The notes beneath the pieces are model-generated. The model did no database searches. It had not been told where the DNA came from and saw only the letters and a program-made list of their open reading frames with translations. A DNA stretch of 64,000 nt from Fimenecus sp052298855 (GTDB lineage: Bacteria > Bacillota > Clostridia > Oscillospirales > Acutalibacteraceae). The position numbers and the translations under genes are program-made. The stretch is from the NCBI GenBank assembly GCA_052298855.1, contig DAVZXP010000001.1, positions 1-64,000 on the forward strand. The letters run 5' to 3'. Positions 33,383 through 40,899 of this stretch are shown in pieces. Within the stretch, counting starts at the first letter, position 1. Each line of letters opens with the position of its first letter.

Positions 33383-35176
33383 ATGCTTGAAATAAAGAAC
33401 AAGAAATTCTATATGGACTCAAAGCCTTTTGACATATATTCGGGTGCTATACACTATTTCCGCACCGTCCCCGAGTATTGGGAAGACCGCCTGACCAAAC
33501 TCAAGGCGGCAGGCTTCAACACGGTTGAAACTTACGTTTGTTGGAATTTGCACGAGAAAAAGCCGGGTGAATTTGACTTTTCGGGTATTCTCGACATTGA
33601 AAAGTACCTTGAAATTGCACAAAAGGTCGGTCTTTACGCAATAGTCCGTCCGGGTCCTTACATCTGTGCCGAATGGGATTTCGGCGGTTTACCCGCTTGG
33701 CTTCTCAAGGATAAAAATATGCAAATCCGCTGTATGTATCCCGATTATCTCAAATGCGTTGACCGCTTTTACAAGGAACTTTTACCGAGGCTTGTGCCGC
33801 ATCTTGAGTCGCACGGCGGTAACATAATCGCAATACAGGTTGAGAACGAATACGGCTCATACGGTAACGACAAAGACTATCTCCGCTACGTAGAAAAACT
33901 CACAAGAGATTGCGGAATTGACTGCTTGCTCTTTACCTCCGACGGAAACACGAATAATATGATTTCCGGCGGTTCGTTGCCCGACATTTACAAGGTTTTG
34001 AACTTCGGCTCACGCTCAAGAACAGCCTTTAATGTTATGAAAGGCTTTGAAAATGACGGTCCGAATATGTGCGGTGAATTTTGGTGCGGTTGGTTTGACC
34101 ATTGGAGAGACAAGCACCATACAAGGAATTCACTTGAAATCGTAAATGAAATCAAGGGTTTTGTCGATAACGGCGCAAGCTTTAATATGTATATGTTCCA
34201 TGGCGGCACAAACTTCGGCTTCACCGCAGGTGCTAACCAAAACCAAGGTCACGGATACGAGCCGACGGTTACAAGCTATGACTACTGCGCTATGCTCACG
34301 GAATGGGGCGACTACACACCCGCCTATCACGCTGTGAGAAAGCTTTTGTGCGAAAAGCAGGGCATTGAGCTTACCGAGCTTCCCGAAAGCCCGAAGCTTC
34401 AGTCAATCGGCAAGGTAGAGCTTACCGAAGCCGCTTCATTGTTTGAAAACCTCGACAATATCGGCGAAAAACACCATGTTCCCGTTCCCGAGGGAATGGA
34501 ATATTTCGGTCAGAATTTCGGTCTTATTTATTACGAAACGACCTTAAAAGGCAAGTACAATGCTTCGCCTATGTATGTTAAAAATGTTCACGACTTCGCC
34601 GAGGTTTACTTTGACGGGGAGAAAAAGACGGGCATTGACCGTACAGTTTATTCCGTTGAGGGCAAGACAACATTAAAAGACGTTATCTTCAAGAAAAAGA
34701 AGGGCGAAAGCTCCCCGTTCCTTATGCCTGCTCTTTCGGGCGAGAGGAAAATCGGCGTTCTTGTCGATACAATGGGCAGAGTAAACTACGGAGAAAATAT
34801 GCTTGACCGCAAGGGTATTTCCGATATTTACCTCGGTATTCAACGCCTTATGAGCTATGACGTATGGACTCTTCCGCTTGATAATCTCGACAAGCTTAAA
34901 TATTCATCAAGCGTAAAAAAAGATGAGCCTGTATTCTTAAAGGGCAGCTTCAAGACCGATTCAAAAGCAGATTGCTTTGTTCATCTTGACGGCTTCAACA
35001 GAGGCTGTGTTTACATAAACGGCTTCAATCTCGGTAGATTTTGGAAGGTAGGACCTCAAAAATCACTCTACATACCGGGCACACTCTTAAAGGACGAAAA
35101 CGAAATCATTGTTTTCAATATGGGCGGTTATTCAAAGCCGACCATATCAATTACCGACAAGCATAATTTAGGGTAA
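33383..35176 (+). CDS. Glycoside hydrolase family 35 beta-galactosidase
   Basis: A 597-residue GH35 enzyme that removes terminal beta-linked galactose. The TIM barrel starts with the family hallmarks (SGAIHYFRTVPEYWEDRL, NTVETYVCWNLHE, RPGPYICAEWDFGGLPAWL). The acid/base is E156 in QVENEYGSYG and the nucleophile is the Glu of GEFWCGWFDHW. The C-terminal ~200 residues are beta-sandwich domains ending in FNLGRFWKVGPQKSLYIPG. No signal peptide is present, so it acts on imported oligosaccharides. The ribosome binding site lies inside the end of nahK. Short cytoplasmic GH35 enzymes are often specific for beta-1,3-galactose, which fits the neighbouring kinase; the linkage specificity is inferred. 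Confidence 0.93.
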   Translation: MLEIKNKKFYMDSKPFDIYSGAIHYFRTVPEYWEDRLTKLKAAGFNTVETYVCWNLHEKKPGEFDFSGILDIEKYLEIAQKVGLYAIVRPGPYICAEWDFGGLPAWLLKDKNMQIRCMYPDYLKCVDRFYKELLPRLVPHLESHGGNIIAIQVENEYGSYGNDKDYLRYVEKLTRDCGIDCLLFTSDGNTNNMISGGSLPDIYKVLNFGSRSRTAFNVMKGFENDGPNMCGEFWCGWFDHWRDKHHTRNSLEIVNEIKGFVDNGASFNMYMFHGGTNFGFTAGANQNQGHGYEPTVTSYDYCAMLTEWGDYTPAYHAVRKLLCEKQGIELTELPESPKLQSIGKVELTEAASLFENLDNIGEKHHVPVPEGMEYFGQNFGLIYYETTLKGKYNASPMYVKNVHDFAEVYFDGEKKTGIDRTVYSVEGKTTLKDVIFKKKKGESSPFLMPALSGERKIGVLVDTMGRVNYGENMLDRKGISDIYLGIQRLMSYDVWTLPLDNLDKLKYSSSVKKDEPVFLKGSFKTDSKADCFVHLDGFNRGCVYINGFNLGRFWKVGPQKSLYIPGTLLKDENEIIVFNMGGYSKPTISITDKHNLG

Positions 35177-35182
35177 CGATAT

Positions 35183-35234
35183 AAACAAAGCACCGAACAT
35201 CGAGGCAAATGCTTCATGTTCGGTGCTTTGTTTT
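35183..35234. terminator. Bidirectional terminator between GH35 and fucO
   Basis: An 18-base arm (35183-35200) containing CAAAGCACCGAACAT pairs with its complement ending at 35234, with A and T runs on both sides, between convergent genes. Confidence 0.88.
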
Positions 35235-35245
35235 ATTTTAATAAA

Positions 35246-36394
35246 TTACATAAGTGAAAGGTAAAGCTGTTTGATTTCTTCAACGCTTGTGTCTCTCGGG
35301 TTACCCGGACGGCAAGCGTCGTCATAAGCCGATTGAGCAAGGAAGTCAACATCTTCGGGTTTAACAATATCCTTGAGGTCGGCAGGAATTCCTACATCCT
35401 TTGAAAGCTGTTTAACTGCGTCAACGGCAGCCTTACGAGCCTCATCAAGCGACATTGCGTCAACGCCCTCAACTCCCATTGCCTTTGCAATATCTCTGTA
35501 CTTTTCGCCTGTTGCGGGAGCGTTATATTCCATAACGGTCGGGAGAATTATAGCGTTTGCAACGCCGTGAGGTGTGTCATAAACTGCACCGAGCGGATGA
35601 GCCATTGAGTGAACAATTCCCAAGCCGACATTTGAGAAGCCCATACCTGCAACATACTGACCGAGAGCCATACCCTCTCTGCCCTCTGCGGTGTTTTCAA
35701 CTGCTCCACGAAGCGATCTTGAAATAATTTCAATAGCCTTGAGGTGGAACATATCCGAAAGTTCCCAAGCGGCCTTTGTGATATAACCCTCGATAGCGTG
35801 AGTTAAAGCGTCCATACCTGTTGCTGCGGTAAGTCCCTTAGGCATTGAGGACATCATATCGGGGTCAACAACTGCGACAACGGGAATATCCTTCGGGTCA
35901 ACGCAAACCATTTTTCTGTTCTTTGCAACGTCTGTGATTACATAGTTTATTGTAACCTCAGCCGCTGTACCTGCTGTTGTCGGAACGGCGATAATCGGTA
36001 CGCACTTATTCTTTGTCGGAGCAACGCCTTCAAGCGATACAACGTCTTCAAATTCGGGGTTTTCAATTATAATACCGATAGCCTTTGCTGTGTCCATTGA
36101 CGAGCCGCCGCCGATTGCGACGATGCAGTCAGCACCCGAAGCCTTGAAAGCGGCAACACCTGTCTGAACATTCTCAATTGTGGGGTTAGGCTTAATCTGT
36201 GAGTATATTTCGTAGTCAATCGACGCATTTTCCAAAACATCGGTAACCTTTTTGGTAACGCCGAACTTCAAAAGGTCGGGATCTGAGCAAACGAAGCATT
36301 TTTTGAAGCCTCCGCCCTTAACCTCGGTTGCAATTTCGTTAATTGCGCCCTTTCCGTGATAGCTTGTTTCATTAAGTACAAATCTGTTAGCCAT
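35246..36394 (-). CDS. fucO: Lactaldehyde reductase
   Basis: A 382-residue iron-dependent group III alcohol dehydrogenase that reduces lactaldehyde to 1,2-propanediol in fucose or rhamnose fermentation. It matches E. coli FucO closely over long stretches from memory (MANR start, AIGGGSSMDTAKAIGI, PTTAGTAAEVTINYVITD, ALGQYVAGMGFSNVGLGIVH). The metal ligands are D and H in TGMDALTHAIEGY and two H in HSMAHPLGAVYDTPHG. A consensus promoter lies upstream. The other fucose genes are not in the window. Its position next to nahK and GH35 suggests a glycan-use neighbourhood, though it is convergent and separately transcribed. Confidence 0.9.
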   Translation of the reverse strand: MANRFVLNETSYHGKGAINEIATEVKGGGFKKCFVCSDPDLLKFGVTKKVTDVLENASIDYEIYSQIKPNPTIENVQTGVAAFKASGADCIVAIGGGSSMDTAKAIGIIIENPEFEDVVSLEGVAPTKNKCVPIIAVPTTAGTAAEVTINYVITDVAKNRKMVCVDPKDIPVVAVVDPDMMSSMPKGLTAATGMDALTHAIEGYITKAAWELSDMFHLKAIEIISRSLRGAVENTAEGREGMALGQYVAGMGFSNVGLGIVHSMAHPLGAVYDTPHGVANAIILPTVMEYNAPATGEKYRDIAKAMGVEGVDAMSLDEARKAAVDAVKQLSKDVGIPADLKDIVKPEDVDFLAQSAYDDACRPGNPRDTSVEEIKQLYLSLM

Positions 36395-36461
36395 AATTTT
36401 GACTCCTTTTACACTTATTTATATGTTTTTATATATCGTGAGAAATCCTCTCAACAATTTT

Positions 36462-36491
36462 ATTATAAAACTAAAAAAGTGTATATGTCAA
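36462..36491 (-). promoter_or_regulatory. Promoter of fucO
   Basis: On the minus strand TTGACA (36486-36491) and TATAAT (36462-36467) are 18 bases apart, about 67 bases upstream of the start codon. Confidence 0.75.
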
Positions 36492-36518
36492 CATTTTAAC
36501 AATGTCAATACGTAAAGT

Positions 36519-37277
36519 TTACAGACTGTTAAAATACTGCTTTGAAAAGCCTATTATAACTAAATGCAACGGATAATAGATATAGAAAAACCATTTCATA
36601 AACCTGTTGATTTTCGGATTGCTTCCCCTTTTGCCGTTATACATTGAAAGCACGGGGATTGAAAGTGCAACGCCGAGCTGTAAAACGCCGTACACCGCAT
36701 CTATTGCGAAGAAATACACCACGACATAAAGGCACACATAGAACATCATCCAGGTCATTTGCTTTTTGAAATTTCCTCTGTTCGTGCCAATCGCCATAAT
36801 GCAAAGTGCGGCAATACAGCTCCAATCGCTCGGCAAGGTCACAACGCAGATTAAAATAATCGCAAGAACTTTTACGGGCATTTTTATTTTCTTTGAATCT
36901 GCCACTCGGAGCATTACAAGCCCCCACGCAAGCGACCACATAACGCTTGTTTGATTTAGGAAGTCGCCGTAGTAAAACGGAATGAACGATTTTGCGTCAA
37001 CAAAGCTTTCCGAAAAGAAAATATAAGCAAAATGCGAGACAATCGAGAACGCAAAAAGCCTTGCGGTGTATTTGTTTATGTTTTTGGTGTAATGATAACC
37101 CTCTGCGATAAAATAGCACATTATCGGACAGGTAAGTCTGCCGATTATATGCATTACAAGCGGTAAAATTTCCGTCGGATAGCCCGAATAAGCCGCCCAC
37201 GCTATATGGTCAACCGTCATTGCGAGTATCGCTATCAATTTGAGCTGATTTGAATTGAGAATTTTACCTTTTTCCAT
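36519..37277 (-). CDS. TraX family membrane protein
   Basis: A 252-residue membrane protein with about eight hydrophobic segments. It has the TraX-family beginning (NSNQLKLIAILAMTVDHIAW, then MHIIGRLTCPIMCYFIAEGYHYTKN) and ending (FYIYYPLHLVII). Plasmid TraX N-acetylates F-pilin; the chromosomal Firmicutes homologues are acyltransferase-like proteins of unknown substrate. AGGAG lies seven bases upstream of the start. No conjugation gene is nearby, so transfer functions should not be assumed. Modification of a surface protein or polymer is possible, given the surface-protein operon upstream, but this is only positional. Confidence 0.85.
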   Translation of the reverse strand: MEKGKILNSNQLKLIAILAMTVDHIAWAAYSGYPTEILPLVMHIIGRLTCPIMCYFIAEGYHYTKNINKYTARLFAFSIVSHFAYIFFSESFVDAKSFIPFYYGDFLNQTSVMWSLAWGLVMLRVADSKKIKMPVKVLAIILICVVTLPSDWSCIAALCIMAIGTNRGNFKKQMTWMMFYVCLYVVVYFFAIDAVYGVLQLGVALSIPVLSMYNGKRGSNPKINRFMKWFFYIYYPLHLVIIGFSKQYFNSL

Positions 37278-37306
37278 ATCAAAACTCCTAAATTATTTCT
37301 ACAACC

Positions 37307-37335
37307 ATTCTATCACACAAAATTTTTTCAAGCAA
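37307..37335 (-). promoter_or_regulatory. Extended -10 promoter of the TraX-like gene
   Basis: On the minus strand TTGCTT (37330-37335) and TAGAAT (37307-37312) are 17 bases apart, with TGA directly before the -10 box. Confidence 0.6.
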
Positions 37336-37350
37336 TATTTTTTCAATAAT

Positions 37351-37377
37351 AAACCCCTGACACGTGGTCAGGGGTTT
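37351..37377 (-). terminator. Terminator of the surface-protein operon
   Basis: AAACCCCTGA and TCAGGGGTTT form a 10-bp stem, extended by CCAC/GTGG, followed by a T-rich tract on the minus strand. It lies 17 bases after the last gene of the operon. Confidence 0.88.
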
Positions 37378-37393
37378 TAATATGCTTTAGCTT

Positions 37394-38362
37394 TTAATTA
37401 ACTTTCGCACCTTCATCTTCTTTGTCCTTGCGCTTTTTACGCCAAAGGATAAAGAACAAAATGAACAAGCCGTCAAGTGCAAGAACAAAGGTTGCCACAA
37501 GGTTTTCCTTTATAAGAGCACCTGTTTTTGAGATGATCGGATGGTCCTTGATAATACCGCCCTTATCCTTATCGGGTTCGGGTGTCGGTGTGGGATCGGG
37601 CGTAGGCGTGGGAGTAGGCTCTTCGCCATCGGGTCCCGACGGGATAATATCAACGCTTCCGTCTGCATTTACAACAAAATTGAGCCAAAGCTCCGAGGTG
37701 TCCTTCGGCACGGTAACAATCCTTGTTCCGTCGTCAAGCGTAACAACCGAAACTTCGGTAGCCGTATCGCTTACGCTGATAACAAACTCTTGTTTACCTG
37801 CAAGGTTTTCGTCTTTGTCATAAATTGAAACGGTATGTCTGCCGTCCTTTATTTCATCAAGCTTGTATGCACCTTTTTTATCGGCAGTTGTGTCGAATTC
37901 ACCGAAGTCAAATTCGAGCTTTGCCGAGGGCATTAAATCTTCACCTTTATAGACCTTACCTTTAAGACTCATTCTTACGCATGGGTCATCGGTAACAGAC
38001 GGGTCGTTACATTCAATGAAAACAAAGTTAACATCGATATCCGTTGCAACATTTTCGAGCTTGAGCTGTCCGTTCACAACCTGTGCGGTTACATCCTCGC
38101 CGTTAACAAAAACAGCTTTAAGGTGTGCGTCGGGTTTAGCAATAATATCAAGCGTTACTCCGTCAAAACGGTTGACGATTATTTTGTCTCCGCTGGTCAT
38201 TCTCCGTCCCGAGTGGAGAACATAGCCTCCCTCGTTAAAGGTTACGGTAATTTCATGCGAATCAGGTACTATTGTGCTAAGGTTCACGTTTTCGGCAAAT
38301 ACTGCAAACTGCATGGTCAAAACTAAAATAAGACACATTATCACGCTGCAAGCCTTTTTCAT
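37394..38362 (-). CDS. Secreted proline-rich protein with C-terminal membrane anchor
   Basis: A 322-residue exported protein. Residues 1-23 are a signal peptide (CSVIMCLILVLTMQFAVFA). A beta-rich part follows, then a carboxypeptidase-regulatory/CnaB-like segment at ~130-195 (MSLKGKVYKGEDLM, then TTADKKGAYKLDEIKDGRHT). Next is a PTPTPTPDPTPTPEPD spacer typical of wall-spanning linkers, and finally a hydrophobic helix (ENLVATFVLALDGLFILFFI) and a basic tail (WRKKRKDK). The end has the layout of a sortase signal, but ISKTGA stands where LPXTG would be, so it is either a membrane anchor or a non-canonical sorting signal. It is the last gene of the surface operon and may tether the small secreted proteins to the cell. 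Confidence 0.75.
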   Translation of the reverse strand: MKKACSVIMCLILVLTMQFAVFAENVNLSTIVPDSHEITVTFNEGGYVLHSGRRMTSGDKIIVNRFDGVTLDIIAKPDAHLKAVFVNGEDVTAQVVNGQLKLENVATDIDVNFVFIECNDPSVTDDPCVRMSLKGKVYKGEDLMPSAKLEFDFGEFDTTADKKGAYKLDEIKDGRHTVSIYDKDENLAGKQEFVISVSDTATEVSVVTLDDGTRIVTVPKDTSELWLNFVVNADGSVDIIPSGPDGEEPTPTPTPDPTPTPEPDKDKGGIIKDHPIISKTGALIKENLVATFVLALDGLFILFFILWRKKRKDKEDEGAKVN

Positions 38363-38393
38363 GAAACCACCTCCTTATAATACCAAATTGCAA

Positions 38394-38879
38394 TTAAGCT
38401 GCTGTGTATGTTACTGTATAAGTCATTGTGCCGGTATACTCTGCAATCGGTACTCCGGAGAAGTCTGCGATTGTAACTGTAGTAGCTGAATCAACAGCGT
38501 TGTTTACTTCATTATATACAACCTCTTCACCGTTAGCAACTGTGAATGTAAGAGTAGAAGCAGTGCCTGCGTTTGTCATCTTACCGCCATCATTAGCTTC
38601 AGCCTTAACTTTAAGTGTGTCGCCGAGCTTAAGCTGTGATGTTACTGTGTATTTAGCGTTCTGTGCTGTTGTATCGCCCCAAGCAACCTCAACAGAAGCA
38701 GGGATAGTTACTGTGTATGTGTATGCGTCAGAACCGTCAGTCTTTGTAAGCTTTGTCTTAACGTCGGGTGTTGCTGTCTGCGGAGCAGGTGTGTCCTTGG
38801 TGATGTCGGTCGCAAATACAGGAACACAAATGCTTGCGAGCATCATAACTGCAAGAATTATAGAAATTACTTTTTTCAT
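38394..38879 (-). CDS. Small secreted paralogue 5 of the surface operon (AW/VP type)
   Basis: A 161-residue secreted protein with a signal peptide (ISIILAVMMLASICVPVFA). The mature part carries the domain shared by this operon: a YTVTIPASVEVAWGD segment, then YTVTSQLKLGDTLKVKAE, then a C-terminal strand GVPIAEYTGTMTYTVTY. Unlike its four neighbours it has AWGD instead of IPW and VPIAEY instead of W..A..EY; in both respects it matches the C-terminus of the 1769-residue protein of the operon. It has no anchor of its own. Family unknown to me; a structural role as a subunit of a surface assembly is inferred. Confidence 0.75.
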   Translation of the reverse strand: MKKVISIILAVMMLASICVPVFATDITKDTPAPQTATPDVKTKLTKTDGSDAYTYTVTIPASVEVAWGDTTAQNAKYTVTSQLKLGDTLKVKAEANDGGKMTNAGTASTLTFTVANGEEVVYNEVNNAVDSATTVTIADFSGVPIAEYTGTMTYTVTYTAA

Positions 38880-38898
38880 TGTAAACTCTCCTTATAAA

Positions 38899-39396
38899 TT
38901 AAGCGTTAACAACCTGTGCTGTGAAGGTAAGCGTATCGCTGTACTCGTCGATAGCTGCGTTAGCCCATGCTGTGCCTGCAACATTAACGGTTACAGTCTT
39001 AACGAATGTGCCTGCTGCTACAACGGGGCCTGCTGTCTTAACAGCTGTAATGTCGCCTGTGATTGTGTAAGCGAGTGTTGCGCCGCTTGCCGATGTCATA
39101 TTAGCGTTATTCTGTGCTACGTCAACCTGAACAAGCTTACCTGTTTTAAGCTGACTTTCAACAGAATATGTGAAATCTTTTGCGCTGTCTGTGTTTGCTG
39201 TGTTCCACGGAATAGGCATCTCTGCAGGAATTGTTACTACGAAAGTGCCGTTGTCCGTAACAGCTGAAATATCGGTTTTAACCTGTGCTGTGCCCTTGCC
39301 GTCGGGTGTTGTCTTGTCGATTGTTGCCGCAAAGCAAGGTACACAAATAGCAGCTATCATAAGAACTGCTACTGCAATTGAAAGAATTTTTTTCAT
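38899..39396 (-). CDS. Small secreted paralogue 4 of the surface operon (IPW type)
   Basis: A 165-residue secreted protein: signal peptide (AVAVLMIAAICVPCFA), then FVVTIPAEMPIPWNT, YSVESQLKTGKLVQVDV, a central LAYTITG strand, and AWANAAIDEYSDTLTF near the C-terminus. The ATG at 39396 has GAGGTG upstream; the longer frame begins at a GTG inside that site. It lies 18 bp from the next paralogue and is one of four copies with the conserved W..A..EY.DTLTF ending. Function unknown. Confidence 0.75.
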   Translation of the reverse strand: MKKILSIAVAVLMIAAICVPCFAATIDKTTPDGKGTAQVKTDISAVTDNGTFVVTIPAEMPIPWNTANTDSAKDFTYSVESQLKTGKLVQVDVAQNNANMTSASGATLAYTITGDITAVKTAGPVVAAGTFVKTVTVNVAGTAWANAAIDEYSDTLTFTAQVVNA

Positions 39397-39411
39397 TTTA
39401 AGCACCTCTCA

Positions 39412-39897
39412 TTAAACTTCTGCTATTGCAACTGTGAATGTAAGTGTGTCCTGATATTCGCCTACAACTGCCGATTTCCAAGCTCTGTCGGCAACATTTA
39501 CGTTGATTGTCTGGTCAGCTGCCGGATAAACAACGGGACCTGCTGCTGTGAAAGCTGTTGTGCCGCCCAATGTGTAATCGAGTGTCATTGAATCAGCGCC
39601 TACTGTGTAGGTCATAACGCCGTGTCCCGAAACGTTAACTGTGAGCTTCTTGCCGTAGCCAAGATGTGACTCAACGCTGTAAGTCAAATCCTGAGAAGCT
39701 TTGCCCCACGGAATTTCAGTTGTTGCAGGGATTGAAACGATGAACTTTTCAGCATTTTCGCCTGCTTCGTCAACGGTCTTTGTCTTAACGATTGCATCGC
39801 CTGTTCCACCGTTGGTTGTGATGTCAGCTGCGAATGAGGGAACGCAAATGCTTGCAAGCATAAGAACTGCAAGAATAATAGAAACTATCTTTTTCAT
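39412..39897 (-). CDS. Small secreted paralogue 3 of the surface operon (IPW type)
   Basis: A 161-residue secreted protein with signal peptide (SIILAVLMLASICVPSFA), the segment FIVSIPATTEIPWGK, YSVESHLGYGKKLTVNV, MTLDYTLGG and the ending RAWKSAVVGEYQDTLTFTV. It is very like paralogue 4 in layout and the two are 14 bp apart. The mature chain is short (~138 residues), all predicted beta strand, and free of cysteine, as expected for a robust extracellular domain. Confidence 0.75.
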   Translation of the reverse strand: MKKIVSIILAVLMLASICVPSFAADITTNGGTGDAIVKTKTVDEAGENAEKFIVSIPATTEIPWGKASQDLTYSVESHLGYGKKLTVNVSGHGVMTYTVGADSMTLDYTLGGTTAFTAAGPVVYPAADQTINVNVADRAWKSAVVGEYQDTLTFTVAIAEV

Positions 39898-39920
39898 TTC
39901 AGTTTATCTCCCTTCGCCTG

Positions 39921-40412
39921 TTATATAGCCTCAACTGAAACGGTGTATGTGAGTGTATCCGAATACTCCTCAACTACTGCCTTTTTCCAGTTTACGCTGT
40001 CGATTTTAACCTTAAGGTCCTGCTTAATGCCTGAATCTGTTGTTTCGTCATAAACAACGGGTGAGGTTGCAAGGTACTCAACTGCTCCCTCAAGAGCATA
40101 AGCAAGTGAATATGCGCCGTCTGTTGTTTTCATTGCGCCTGTGCCCGCTACAACAACCTTAACGCCCTTATTTCTTGCAAGGTGTGCTTCAACTGTGTAG
40201 CTGACATCTGTTGCCTCTGTGCCCCACGGAATTACTGTATCTGCAGGAATTTCAATTGAATAGTTTTCTCCGCTTGTGCCGTCTTCTTTAGTTGTTGAAG
40301 TCTTAACAATAACATCTGTTGCACCTGCGGTAGTTACTGTTGCAGCAAAGCTCGGAACTGCGATAAGAGCGAGCATCATTACTGCGAGAACTACTGACAA
40401 TACTTTTTTCAT
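39921..40412 (-). CDS. Small secreted paralogue 2 of the surface operon (IPW type)
   Basis: A 163-residue secreted protein: signal peptide (SVVLAVMMLALIAVPSFA), then YSIEIPADTVIPWGTE, YTVEAHLARNKGVKVVV, YSLAYALEG and the ending VNWKKAVVEEYSDTLTYTV. The ATG at 40412 has AAAGGAG eight bases upstream; the extra nineteen codons upstream in the frame run into the neighbouring gene and are rejected. No anchor is visible. Confidence 0.75.
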   Translation of the reverse strand: MKKVLSVVLAVMMLALIAVPSFAATVTTAGATDVIVKTSTTKEDGTSGENYSIEIPADTVIPWGTEATDVSYTVEAHLARNKGVKVVVAGTGAMKTTDGAYSLAYALEGAVEYLATSPVVYDETTDSGIKQDLKVKIDSVNWKKAVVEEYSDTLTYTVSVEAI

Positions 40413-40431
40413 GTCGATTTCTCCTTTCAAA

Positions 40432-40878
40432 TTAAGCATTTGTATATTCAGCTGTAAAAGTAAGAACATCTGTATGCTCGCCTGATGCAGCCTGTTGCCA
40501 TTGTGCGTCCGCTATTGAAACCGAAAGCGGAAAGCTCTTGCCGTAGTCGCCTGCGAAGAATGCGATTGTGTCTGCGCCTGTAAGCGTATAAGCGATTTTG
40601 CTTGAAGCCGAAGCTGTACTTACAAGGTTGTAATCATTAGCCGAAGCTACTGAAACCTTGACTTTTTTGTCAGGTGACAAACGCATAACCGTTGCCGTAA
40701 CCGAGCCGAGAGCGTACGATGACGACTCCCACGGAATGTTTGTGTCTGCCGGGAATGTAAGCTGATAATCATCAGTTACGCCGCTGCCGGTTGAAATAGT
40801 CATTGAATCCGCAAAGGCAGGCAAAACGCACACGCTAACCAAAATCAATGCGAAAACAACCGATAAAAATTTCTTCAT
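40432..40878 (-). CDS. Small secreted paralogue 1 of the surface operon (divergent IPW type)
   Basis: A 148-residue secreted protein and the most divergent of the four IPW-type copies. Signal peptide (FLSVVFALILVSVCVLPAFA), YQLTFPADTNIPWESS, VTATVMRLSPDKKVKVSV, IAYTLTG and the ending AQWQQAASGEHTDVLTFTAEY. The N-terminal part before the IPW segment is shorter than in the others. It directly follows the giant protein gene with a 20-bp gap, so it is the first small subunit made. Confidence 0.75.
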   Translation of the reverse strand: MKKFLSVVFALILVSVCVLPAFADSMTISTGSGVTDDYQLTFPADTNIPWESSSYALGSVTATVMRLSPDKKVKVSVASANDYNLVSTASASSKIAYTLTGADTIAFFAGDYGKSFPLSVSIADAQWQQAASGEHTDVLTFTAEYTNA

Positions 40879-40899
40879 CTTTGTTTACTCCCTTCTTTA

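Noticed and set aside
36519..37277. TraX-like gene as evidence for a conjugative element.
   Set aside because: No relaxase, coupling protein or type IV secretion gene is nearby; TraX-like proteins are common on Firmicutes chromosomes.
37560..37625. Short tandem DNA repeats of GTGTCGG/GTAGGCG type.
   Set aside because: They encode the PTPTP spacer of the anchored surface protein.
38394..40878. Similarity of the small paralogues' ending (EY.DTLT.TV) to spore coat U / chaperone-usher fimbrial subunits.
   Set aside because: Only the last strand is alike; chaperone and usher genes are absent and the cell type is Gram-positive, so I do not claim homology.
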